DNA from: Bacteroidia bacterium
GTDB lineage: Bacteria > Bacteroidota > Bacteroidia > B-17B0 > Aurantibacillaceae
NCBI GenBank assembly: GCA_026414605.1
Contig: JAOAIP010000041.1
Coordinates: 1 to 64,000, forward strand
Reading direction: 5' to 3'
Length of the DNA: 64,000 nucleotides
This document shows, piece after piece, positions 35,444-43,085 of the stretch. Every line of letters begins with the position of its first letter. The stretch's first letter is position 1. The notes beneath the pieces are model-generated. The model made no database searches. It was not told the origin of the DNA and worked only from the letters and a program-made list of their open reading frames with translations. The position numbers and the translations under genes were made by a program.

Positions 35444-37525
35444 TTATTTTATTGAAGATGAATGGTGTGGTGTATTTGTTTTGTTCAAAAATTTCAATGA
35501 ATTGGGATGTAATAAGATACTTTCAAATACAAAAGATAGTAGGGCTAAAATTACGAATAATTTCCAATAAGGTGTGCCACTAATTTCAGATTGAATAATT
35601 TTAGAAGCAGGAATAGTGGATACATTATTGACAGAAAAATGAGAAAGTTTGTATTGTTTGAAAAGATCTGAAAGTTCTTGTTCTGTATAAAATTGCATAT
35701 CTGATTCCGAACGCTCAAAATTAAAACTCAATGCTAATTGATTTTGGTTATTCCATTGTAAAAAATAATGATTTGGTAAAATATCTAAATGCGATGGAAT
35801 ACTGATAAATGAAGTATGTCCGTCATTTTTAAACGAAGGAATAATTTGAAAACTTCCAGACGAGTTTTGTGCAGAAACAAGTTTAGGTATTTGTTTATTA
35901 GATAGTTGAGTATTGGGGATTGGGATGTTTTCTGACTTTCCAATATAATAATAGATGGGCACTCTTGGAATGGAAGTAAAAGCCAATTGGTACATTAATG
36001 GAACAAATAATGCATGCAGTGCTAATTGATTTTTAGTAGGATTTAATGAGGATGTAAATACAAAGTAGGATTTATCTTTGGAATGAAAATGAAACAATAA
36101 AGGTTTTTGATTATTGAGTTCTATCAATGGTTCAAATTGATTGACAAGAGATGAAAAGAGATATTCCTTTACAGAGGGCATTTTATACTCTTGATTTGTT
36201 TTTTCAAATGCTGCGGCAAATAAAGGATGTTTCAACACACTTGAATTAATGTTCTGCGGAGTCGTATCTTTTATCCATTGGGCTACTTGTAAATCAGAAG
36301 GAAACACAAACAAATTATTTTCAACATAAGGAAAAACAAGGATGGCTTTGCCTTGTTGGCTCAATATCTTAAGTTGCTCTTCCAATCCCGAAGCATATTC
36401 TGTAAGTTCATTTAATATCACCACATCTTGTTTAGATAATTCCGAATAATTAAGTTGTTTTTCTTGTTGTTCAGAAAATATAAATAAAGAGTCGTTTTGA
36501 AACACTGCACGGATATATTTTGCAGATTCAGGATTTTTAGATCCATTAATCAAGGTAACCTTGATTTGAATATTTGAATTCAGTGCAAAATACATTTCAT
36601 CATCAAAAGTCATTGGATAGTCGTTGATAAATACTTTGCCTAATTGGAACGGCTTATTTTGTGGCAAAAAGGAAACAGATGTCTCAATGCTTTGTTGTGC
36701 AGAAATAGACACATTAATAAGTGCCGTTTGAACATCATTAATTAATAATTTTATTGGTAAATCACTGATATTTTCAGAATTATGATTCGTTAACTTGATA
36801 AACAATTGTTGTGTTTGTTGTGGTAATACAACAGGGTTTGTTATCCAAAGAGAATCAATAGAAACATTGTTTTTTTGTAGTGGAGATAATAAGAAATAAT
36901 ACACAGGAAATGAATAATTTGAAATTTGTTGAATATCTGTAAATTTCTTTTGAGCATCAGATATAATGAATAATAGAGGATTTGAAAGATGTAAAGTAAG
37001 CACTTTGTTTAAAATTACCGACAAAGGAATAGAAGTCCTTGTTTTGTTGATTTTACTTAGTTGTTCAAGTATTTCATTTTGATTTAATGTAGAATAGTTA
37101 GTAGTGTTATCATTCGTTATTAAAACAAACTTAGTACTTTTGGGGAATGACAAAACAATTTCTTTTGCTTTTGTGAGTGCTATATCCAACAATTTTCCTT
37201 CTTTCCCAAGATTTTCCATACTAAAGGAGTTATCTAAATAAATCACTACAGGATTATTTTTTGAAGTGAGTAAGTGATTTTTATTTTTTTTCATTACAGG
37301 TTGAGCAAAGGCCATCACTAAAAAACACAATGCTAATAATCTCAATGCTAAGACAAGATATTCTTTAATTTTATTTTTTACTTGTGATTCTTGAGTGATT
37401 TGTTTGATGAAAGCAACATTAGAAAAATAAATTTTTTTGTATCTACGGATATTGAAAAAATGAATGATAATGGGAATAACTAAGACAAGCAAAGCCCACA
37501 AAAAATATGGATAAACCCACTGCAT
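35444..37525 (-). CDS. BatA-type VWA-domain membrane protein
   Basis: A 693-residue protein. Residues 1-80 form the BatA N-terminal unit with two membrane helices (MQWVYPYFLWALLVLVIP and YLVLALRLLALCFLVMAFAQP) around a short basic loop (NIRRYKKIYFSNVAFI). A von Willebrand A domain follows, with MIDAS motif D98-N-S100-F-S102 and TRTSIPLS near 165. The central part has no recognised domain and the C-terminus ends with a membrane helix (WKLFVILALLSFVFESILL) near 655-673. BatA relatives are linked to aerotolerance and membrane complexes in Bacteroides and to unfolding functions elsewhere. It lies 61 bases ahead of the dihydroorotase-like gene. Confidence 0.85.
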   Translation of the reverse strand: MQWVYPYFLWALLVLVIPIIIHFFNIRRYKKIYFSNVAFIKQITQESQVKNKIKEYLVLALRLLALCFLVMAFAQPVMKKNKNHLLTSKNNPVVIYLDNSFSMENLGKEGKLLDIALTKAKEIVLSFPKSTKFVLITNDNTTNYSTLNQNEILEQLSKINKTRTSIPLSVILNKVLTLHLSNPLLFIISDAQKKFTDIQQISNYSFPVYYFLLSPLQKNNVSIDSLWITNPVVLPQQTQQLFIKLTNHNSENISDLPIKLLINDVQTALINVSISAQQSIETSVSFLPQNKPFQLGKVFINDYPMTFDDEMYFALNSNIQIKVTLINGSKNPESAKYIRAVFQNDSLFIFSEQQEKQLNYSELSKQDVVILNELTEYASGLEEQLKILSQQGKAILVFPYVENNLFVFPSDLQVAQWIKDTTPQNINSSVLKHPLFAAAFEKTNQEYKMPSVKEYLFSSLVNQFEPLIELNNQKPLLFHFHSKDKSYFVFTSSLNPTKNQLALHALFVPLMYQLAFTSIPRVPIYYYIGKSENIPIPNTQLSNKQIPKLVSAQNSSGSFQIIPSFKNDGHTSFISIPSHLDILPNHYFLQWNNQNQLALSFNFERSESDMQFYTEQELSDLFKQYKLSHFSVNNVSTIPASKIIQSEISGTPYWKLFVILALLSFVFESILLHPNSLKFLNKTNTPHHSSSIK

Positions 37526-37621
37526 TAAAAATAAATATCTGCCGTGAATGTAAGAAATTAATTAAAACAAAACTTTGATGGAAAGCCCAGGCAAATTCTT
37601 TTTTGTGGAGTTAGTATCTAT

Positions 37622-37646
37622 AATAAAGAAAAAGTGCCATAGGCAC
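37622..37646 (-). terminator. Possible terminator after gldG
   Basis: On the minus strand GTGCC and GGCAC form a short 5 bp stem with a 3-base loop, followed directly by TTTTTCTTT. The stem is short, so the call is weak. It lies in the 226-base gap between gldG and the VWA gene, which holds nothing else I can support. Confidence 0.4.
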
Positions 37647-37751
37647 AATTCTACTTTGTATTGTAAGGATGAACTTTTTCCGTCCGAAATAGATCCAATC
37701 CCAACAAAGATCCATCGGATTGGTTCATATTTAATCATCAATTACTAACAA

Positions 37752-39452
37752 TTAACTTGCGTATTTTCTTTTTCTTAAATAATACTGTATTAACGAAAAC
37801 AATAAAATAATAAGTGGAGGTAATAAAACATTGTAAACTTGCCACTTTGTTTTTTGTAAAGACACTTTTTTCATATCCAGGAGTCGCAATTTTACTTCGC
37901 GGGAACGAAGTTGTAATAATCCTGCATCATCAAGTAAATAACTCATACAATTTAGTAAAAACTGTTTGTTTGCAAATGTTTGATTGGTGTATTTATCGTA
38001 TCCTAATGGATAAATCATTCCTGTAGCACGATTAAAATCGTTTTTTATCATATCTCCATCGGATATAACAATCATTTTATTAGGCACACTCACTTCTTTG
38101 AACTGGATAGTACTATCTTCCATTATAACAGTAGGAATACGATTGGCATATAAGGATTTGAATGTTCCTTCTAATAATACTGCTATTGGCTTGAATCCTT
38201 GATTAAATGCACTTTCTTTGAGTTTAAATTGTGTAATAGCCAAAGATACTCTAAATGGTACAGGTGTTACTCTTGTATTTTTTGAAGAGGTGAGTAGTAT
38301 TGTTTTTTTAATGCCTGATGTGCTCAATGTGTCAATACTACTGACAAATTCCGTTTTAATCAAATCTAAGTTTTTTACAATAGGATGTTGAGAATTAGGC
38401 ATTATTAAAGGATAAAATATCCAAGGGAATAATTTAAAGTTGGGCTGCCCTTTAGAAAACCCTATGTTTACAGGAATTGCTGCACATTGTAAATCTTGTA
38501 TCAAATCAGCATTCAAACGCACACCATATCTAAACAACATATCATCAAGGTGGATTGGATTATCCAACGCCAAAGTATATCCCTTTAAACGAAAAGAATC
38601 CATATTTAATTTGACAGGATCTATAAGCCACAAGACCTTCCCACCTTTCATTATAAACTGGTCAATGATGAATTTATCTTTTTCATCTATGATTGTATCG
38701 GGCTTTGCAATAATAATCGCATCTAAATTTTTCAATGCATACAATTTATGATTAATGTTGATTCTGCTTACATTATACTCTTCTGATAAGGACTTTATAA
38801 AATCATACAAATGCAAGGTGTCCAATTCTTTATGTCCTTCTACAATTGATATTTCTGGCCGTCTTTTTCTTTGCAATTTGTGAATGGTTTTACATATACC
38901 GTATTCTATTTCATTGAGAGCGTGATTTAAATTTTCTTGTGGCGTAAAACCAAGTTGTCTTGAAAAAATTTGCCATACGGTTTCTTTTCCCTTGTAAGAT
39001 ACAATAGCCCCTGGCCATACCAAACTTTCGGATGTTTTATTTTCTTTTTTTTCAACTACTTGTTCGGGCACCAATCCTTTGTCATACAATTGTTTTTCTA
39101 AATTACGAATATCTTCTTTATTCCCTATTTCGTTAATATCAATAAATTCATATTGGATATTATCATTGTATATTCGCATTTCATCCAGCATTTCTTTGAC
39201 TTCGTTTTTCAACTTATTAAACTCAGGAGGCAATTCACCACTTAAATAAATTTTGAAATAAACAATATCATCAATATTCTTCAAAAATTCTTTTGTAAAC
39301 TTTGATAAAGTATATCTTTTTTCAGAAGTAAGATCCCATCTAAAAAAGTAAAAACTAAATATAAAATTAATCAAAAACAATATCACCACAATCAATACAA
39401 AATTGCGTATATCTCTTTGCTTCAAGGAGTATTTTATTGCATTGTTTCTCAT
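37752..39452 (-). CDS. gldG: Gliding motility ABC transporter auxiliary protein GldG
   Basis: A 566-residue protein of the GldG family, part of the GldAFG ABC transporter needed for gliding in Flavobacterium johnsoniae. One membrane helix lies near residues 18-38, followed by the family phrase FFRWDLTSEKRYTLS(K/P)F and a large periplasmic domain; a C-terminal helix near residues 541-558 (YNVLLPPLIILLFSLIQYYLR) closes it. The KGKETVWQIFSRQLGFTPQENLNHALNEIEYGI region near 163 also matches. It starts 4 bases after gldF and is clearly co-translated. The family is often annotated as a substrate-binding component, though its ligand is unknown. Confidence 0.9.
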   Translation of the reverse strand: MRNNAIKYSLKQRDIRNFVLIVVILFLINFIFSFYFFRWDLTSEKRYTLSKFTKEFLKNIDDIVYFKIYLSGELPPEFNKLKNEVKEMLDEMRIYNDNIQYEFIDINEIGNKEDIRNLEKQLYDKGLVPEQVVEKKENKTSESLVWPGAIVSYKGKETVWQIFSRQLGFTPQENLNHALNEIEYGICKTIHKLQRKRRPEISIVEGHKELDTLHLYDFIKSLSEEYNVSRININHKLYALKNLDAIIIAKPDTIIDEKDKFIIDQFIMKGGKVLWLIDPVKLNMDSFRLKGYTLALDNPIHLDDMLFRYGVRLNADLIQDLQCAAIPVNIGFSKGQPNFKLFPWIFYPLIMPNSQHPIVKNLDLIKTEFVSSIDTLSTSGIKKTILLTSSKNTRVTPVPFRVSLAITQFKLKESAFNQGFKPIAVLLEGTFKSLYANRIPTVIMEDSTIQFKEVSVPNKMIVISDGDMIKNDFNRATGMIYPLGYDKYTNQTFANKQFLLNCMSYLLDDAGLLQLRSREVKLRLLDMKKVSLQKTKWQVYNVLLPPLIILLFSLIQYYLRKRKYAS

Positions 39453-39456
39453 AAAA

Positions 39457-40197
39457 TTACCACTTTCTACTTTGTAATACCAACCGAGTGGCCAATAAAA
39501 ATATCGTTATCACTGTAATAAAATACAACACATCTCTTGTATCAATCACACCACGACTCATACTATAATAATGATATTGTATTCCCAAAGATGAAATAAA
39601 CAAAGATAAAGATCCATTCATCTTAAATGACGCTAAATAATCAAAACCATTATGAAACAAATAACACATTATCAAACCCATAATAAATGCCACTACTTGA
39701 TTGTCTGTCAAAACAGAAGTAAAAATACCTATTGCTAAAAATGTAGATGCCAAGAAAAACAATCCAATATAAGACCCCCACGTTCCACCTACATCTATAT
39801 TTCCTTTTGGAAATCCTAATTGATACACCGTGTAATAATACAATAATGTTGGTAATAACGATAACACAATAATTACAAAACCTGCAAAATACTTGGCTAA
39901 TACAATTTGTAATTCAGTGAGTGGTTTCGTTAATAACAATTCAATAGTGCCCGCTTTGTTTTCTTCAGAAAACAACTTCATACTCACCGCAGGAATAAGA
40001 ATTAAAAACACCCAAGGAGCAAGAGAAAACAAACTTTCTAAAGACGCAAAGCCATTATCTAATATGTTTGTTCCCGTGGCTTCATTCGGCAATACCCACA
40101 AAAACAACCCTGTAATAAGCAAAAACACAAGTATTACCAAAAACCCTGTTAGTGAATTAAAATAACTTTTTATTTCCTTTAAAAACAATGCCTTCAT
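39457..40197 (-). CDS. gldF: Gliding motility ABC transporter permease GldF
   Basis: A 246-residue ABC-2-type permease with six membrane helices. The N-terminus (MKALFLKEIKSYFNSLTGFLV) and the middle region with LKLFSEENKAGTIELLLTKPL near residue 66 are the typical GldF/NosY-like pattern in which the permease interacts with the ATPase. It works with GldA (ATPase) and GldG. In this window gldA lies upstream at 42050 with a MORN-repeat gene and a repeat region in between. The gap upstream (40198-40441) holds one copy of an inverted repeat and no gene. Confidence 0.9.
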   Translation of the reverse strand: MKALFLKEIKSYFNSLTGFLVILVFLLITGLFLWVLPNEATGTNILDNGFASLESLFSLAPWVFLILIPAVSMKLFSEENKAGTIELLLTKPLTELQIVLAKYFAGFVIIVLSLLPTLLYYYTVYQLGFPKGNIDVGGTWGSYIGLFFLASTFLAIGIFTSVLTDNQVVAFIMGLIMCYLFHNGFDYLASFKMNGSLSLFISSLGIQYHYYSMSRGVIDTRDVLYFITVITIFLLATRLVLQSRKW

Positions 40198-40367
40198 AAA
40201 AACGGTGGGCGAATATACAAAAGTCCTATCTATTACTTTATTTAATTTTTATTGCCTTAAAATAATACATTATTCAAAGTATTTTTAATTATTACTACAA
40301 GATTTACTTTACCATAAGACACAAAGTTTACAAAACATCTTTGATACATTCTATTTTGTCCCCTTCT

Positions 40368-40396
40368 AAACTTTTTACTTTCAACTTTTTAACTAA
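40368..40396. repeat. Inverted-repeat copy 1 bracketing the MORN gene and stem-loop cluster
   Basis: A 29-base stretch beginning AAACTTTTTACTTTCAACTT and ending AACTAA. It is the reverse complement of 41923-41950 with one base missing, a match too long for chance in a window this size. Confidence 0.75.
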
Positions 40397-40441
40397 ATAT
40401 TTTCTTTGTAGATAAGTTTAAAGTAACTGAATAATTACTAT

Positions 40442-41329
40442 TTATTTTTTCTTTGTGGGTTTACTTTGTTTTGAAGTATTTGATTTTTGCTTAGGCAATT
40501 GATTAAAGAGTTGGCTTTTATTTGTTTCATTGATATTTTCTTGTGTAAATGTTTTTTCATCTCTTTTTTCAAACAATGCTATAATATCTTTATCTAAACC
40601 AAACTCATTATTCAACACTTCAGGATGACGTTTAAAATACTCTTCTGATTCTTTTTCACTCAGCGGATAACCATTTTTATACAATGCTTTTTCTTTTATT
40701 TTTCCATCCAATTCTTTAATAACAGTAGGTCCATTTCTTATTCCTTTTTCATACGTTATCAGCCCTACTCGTGTTCCGTTTGGACCATAATAAACAAAAT
40801 ACCCTTCTGCCAAATCATCTTTATAATAACCCATTCCTTTTATCTTTTTATCAGGAAAATATTCTATAAAATAACCGTGTTTTTTGTTTAATATGTATTG
40901 TATTTTTTGATACACTTTTCCCGAGTCATAGTATGTAATGCTTAATCCGTGTCTTTGACCTTGCAAATAATTTTCTCTATTTAATAATTGACCCATTTCA
41001 TTGTAAAATTCCCATACAGAATCTTTTTTTTGTTCAAGATACTTGCCTTTAGCCATAATTTTCCCATTTATATGATAAATTGTAGCATACGCCACTTTCC
41101 CATCTTTTTTGAAATCCAATTTGGCTTTTATAGTATCATGTTCATAATAATATTTAAACAATCCCTGCGGCTTATCATCTTTGAAAAATCCCTCGTATTC
41201 AAGATGCTTAGAATTAGGATAATACACTTTCCAATACCCTTGCTTTCTACCAAGAGAGTCCATTTTATTTTGAGCACCCATCCATACATTAATAAAAAGA
41301 AACATTATCAAAACTATTTTCCTGAACAT
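40442..41329 (-). CDS. YwqK/MORN-repeat secreted protein
   Basis: A 295-residue exported protein: signal peptide (MFRKIVLIMFLFINVWMGAQ) then about eight MORN-type units, each of the form NGKxxxxGxYxxxxKxGxWxxYY (for example LEYEGFFKDDKPQG, MAKGKYLEQKKDSVWEFYNE, YYDSGKVYQKIQYILNKKHG, FIEYFPDKKIKGMGYYKDDLAEG). Such tandem repeats are grouped with YwqK-type antitoxin-like proteins in databases, a name that does not prove the role. The last 60 residues are Lys-, Ser- and Thr-rich. It sits between gldA and gldF and is flanked by inverted repeats (40368 and 41923). No partner toxin is visible. Confidence 0.78.
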   Translation of the reverse strand: MFRKIVLIMFLFINVWMGAQNKMDSLGRKQGYWKVYYPNSKHLEYEGFFKDDKPQGLFKYYYEHDTIKAKLDFKKDGKVAYATIYHINGKIMAKGKYLEQKKDSVWEFYNEMGQLLNRENYLQGQRHGLSITYYDSGKVYQKIQYILNKKHGYFIEYFPDKKIKGMGYYKDDLAEGYFVYYGPNGTRVGLITYEKGIRNGPTVIKELDGKIKEKALYKNGYPLSEKESEEYFKRHPEVLNNEFGLDKDIIALFEKRDEKTFTQENINETNKSQLFNQLPKQKSNTSKQSKPTKKK

Positions 41330-41419
41330 AATTTTATTTTTTCAACGATTGTCTATATTTGAAATATCTAAATTTTTTATTTGGGCGTGCCCCTCACACA
41401 CCACAGCAGTTTTTTCAAC

Positions 41420-41598
41420 CGTCATTGCGAACGAACGCAGTGAGCGAAGCAAAGCCCCGTCATTGCGAACGAAGTGAAGCAATCTCAAAAGGAATTGACA
41501 CCCCCCAACAGGAGATTGCTTAGGGCTATGCCCATCGCAATGACGGACTGCTGCGGGATATTGCTTCGCCACTTTATTAAAAGTGGCTCGCAATGACG
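41420..41598. repeat. GC-rich palindromic repeat block with four CGTCATTGCGA units
   Basis: Two direct copies (41420-41430 and 41458-41468) and two inverted copies (TCGCAATGACG at 41535-41545 and 41588-41598). An inner pair AAGCAATCTC (41477-41486) and GAGATTGCTT (41512-41521) makes a larger fold of 88 bases (41458-41545), like a miniature palindromic element of the type that is scattered in many bacterial genomes. Confidence 0.75.
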
Positions 41599-41799
41599 AT
41601 CGGCTGTGGTGTGTTCGGGTCGGGCTGCTACGGGCTTCGCTTTCGCTTCGGTAATCCCCTCGTCGCTTCGCTCCTCGGGGCAGTACCGGCTTCGCCGCCC
41701 TTCGCATCCCTCACGCAATCCACCAACTGTCGTTGGTGGCTATTCACATTAAGCCCCTTCGGGGCTTAGCGGAATTCGCTTTCCCTTGATCACCCCCAT

Positions 41800-41825
41800 C
41801 CCCTCTCTTTTTCAAAAGAGAGGGG
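41800..41825. repeat. Perfect 12 bp stem-loop (CCCCTCTCTTTT / AAAAGAGAGGGG)
   Basis: Left arm 41800-41811 and right arm 41814-41825 are exact reverse complements with a 2-base loop. A similar purine/pyrimidine stem follows at 41853-41885. Confidence 0.7.
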
Positions 41826-41852
41826 CGATATGTATTACTCTACTTACTATTG

Positions 41853-41885
41853 TTCCCCCTCTCTAATTGAATTAGAGAGGGGGAA
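41853..41885. repeat. Perfect 16 bp stem with near-zero loop
   Basis: Left arm 41853-41868 (TTCCCCCTCTCTAATT) pairs exactly with 41870-41885, separated by a single base. On the plus strand it is followed by AATAAAAGGGGG, not by a T tract, so it is not a normal terminator. Confidence 0.7.
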
Positions 41886-41894
41886 TAAAAGGGG

Positions 41895-41915
41895 GTGAGT
41901 AAAAACTTTACTCAC
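41895..41915. repeat. 9 bp stem-loop GTGAGTAAA / TTTACTCAC
   Basis: Exact 9 bp arms (41895-41903 and 41907-41915) with an AAC loop, just ahead of the second inverted-repeat copy. Confidence 0.55.
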
Positions 41916-41922
41916 GCAAAAA

Positions 41923-41950
41923 TTAGTTAAAAGTTGAAAGTAAAAAGTTT
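41923..41950. repeat. Inverted-repeat copy 2 bracketing the MORN gene and stem-loop cluster
   Basis: A 28-base stretch beginning TTAGTTAAAAGTTGAAAGTA. It matches the reverse complement of 40368-40396 with one base missing, placing the MORN gene and the GC-rich cluster between the two copies. Confidence 0.75.
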
Positions 41951-42049
41951 TTTGCCAATAAAGAGTTTAACCCACTAAATATCACAAGAATATTCCTTAC
42001 TCTTTTCTCATTCCGCTTTCTACTTTCCACTTTCCACTTTTCACTCACT

Positions 42050-42952
42050 TTATATCGTTTGTGTCAATGCCTTAAATATCTCTTCTAATTTCAATTCAGA
42101 TTTTGTCAAACTTAAAATACTACAATTGTTTTCAATGGCTATTTGCATCAATTCTTTTGAAATATCTTCTTGTTGCGATTCTATTAGCCACTTAGTATCC
42201 GATATAGATTCTAATTTTTGACATCTAATCTTTGCAAAATGCTGTTTCTTCAATGGTATTGAAAACTCTACTACCACACGATGAGAAGTAGAAACCTGCT
42301 TGATATTTTCTATAGAATCCGATGCTACTATTTTCCCACGATGAATAATTACTACCTTATTGCAAACCGCTTCCACTTCTTGCATTATATGCGTACTCAA
42401 CATTACGGTCTTATCTTTTCCAAGAGTTTTAATAAGTTGGCGAATTTCTTCCAATTGATTGGGGTCTAATCCAGAAGTGGGCTCATCTAATATCAACACC
42501 GACGGATTGTGTATCAATGCTTGTGCTAATCCTACTCTTTGTTTATATCCTTTTGATAGTGCTTTAATTTTTTTATTTTGCTCAATTTCTAAGCCGCATA
42601 TTTCTATCATTTCTTTTACTCGTTGTGGGATGTTTGATATTCCATACAATTTTCCTATAAATTCTAAAAACTCTTTGACATACATTTCATAATACAAAGG
42701 ATTTTGTTCTGCCAAATAGCCAATTTGTTTTTTAATTTCTAAAGGGTGGTCATAGATATTAAATCCATTCACCTTTACCATACCCGATGTAGGAGGAATA
42801 TACCCTGTTATAATTTTCATCATTGTACTCTTTCCTGCACCATTAGGACCTAAAAAACCTAATATCTCACCTTTTTGCACACTAAAAGATACATTATCAA
42901 GGGCTTTTTGCTTTCCGTATATTTTCGTAACATTTTCAACTATAATAGACAT
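42050..42952 (-). CDS. gldA: Gliding motility ABC transporter ATP-binding protein GldA
   Basis: A 300-residue ABC ATPase: Walker A GPNGAGKST at residues 35-43, signature LSKGYKQRVGLAQAL near 138, Walker B LILDEPTSGLDP near 159 and the H-loop MLSTHIMQEVEAV near 190. The Q-loop region IGYLAEQNPLYYEMYVKEFLEF near 76 is typical of GldA and related ABC-2 exporters. Length matches GldA of Flavobacterium johnsoniae. It should power GldF/GldG, which are encoded 1853 bases downstream on the same strand after the repeat region and the MORN gene; in F. johnsoniae gldA is separate from gldFG. Confidence 0.88.
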   Translation of the reverse strand: MSIIVENVTKIYGKQKALDNVSFSVQKGEILGFLGPNGAGKSTMMKIITGYIPPTSGMVKVNGFNIYDHPLEIKKQIGYLAEQNPLYYEMYVKEFLEFIGKLYGISNIPQRVKEMIEICGLEIEQNKKIKALSKGYKQRVGLAQALIHNPSVLILDEPTSGLDPNQLEEIRQLIKTLGKDKTVMLSTHIMQEVEAVCNKVVIIHRGKIVASDSIENIKQVSTSHRVVVEFSIPLKKQHFAKIRCQKLESISDTKWLIESQQEDISKELMQIAIENNCSILSLTKSELKLEEIFKALTQTI

Positions 42953-43025
42953 AGATTTCTCTTTTCAAAAGCCCTAATATAAGGAACAATCTTGTGAATG
43001 AGTATCTTAAAAAATGTTTCTATTT

Positions 43026-43059
43026 AAAAACAAAAATCGCCCGCTATTTACGGGCGATT
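43026..43059 (-). terminator. Rho-independent terminator of the large surface-protein gene
   Basis: On the minus strand AATCGCCCG pairs with CGGGCGATT (9 bp, 7-base loop), followed by TTTGTTTTTAAA. Confidence 0.85.
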
Positions 43060-43085
43060 AATGTGTATCAATATGACTTTTGTAG

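Larger units (their letters stand above)
41330..42049. other. Gene-free 720-base stretch with GC-rich repeats and stem-loops
   Basis: No supported gene. It is markedly richer in G and C than its surroundings between about 41390 and 41780. It contains four CGTCATTGCGA units (two direct, 41420 and 41458; two inverted, 41535 and 41588), and at least six perfect stem-loops at 41568-41587, 41720-41739, 41750-41768, 41800-41825, 41853-41885 and 41895-41915. Several open frames can be read through it in reverse, but they are composed of repeat-derived sequence and are not believable genes. The last part is C-, T-rich low-complexity DNA (42001-42050). Confidence 0.85.

Noticed and set aside
37526-37751. 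Possible remnant gene between gldG and the VWA gene
   Set aside because: A short repeated phrase (GGATCT / GATTGG) is present but no frame or family is recognisable.
41342-41718. Two overlapping reverse-strand frames of about 77 and 121 residues
   Set aside because: They lie wholly in the GC-rich repeat block and their residues are translations of the palindromic units (for example EERSDEG), a known artefact of such repeats.
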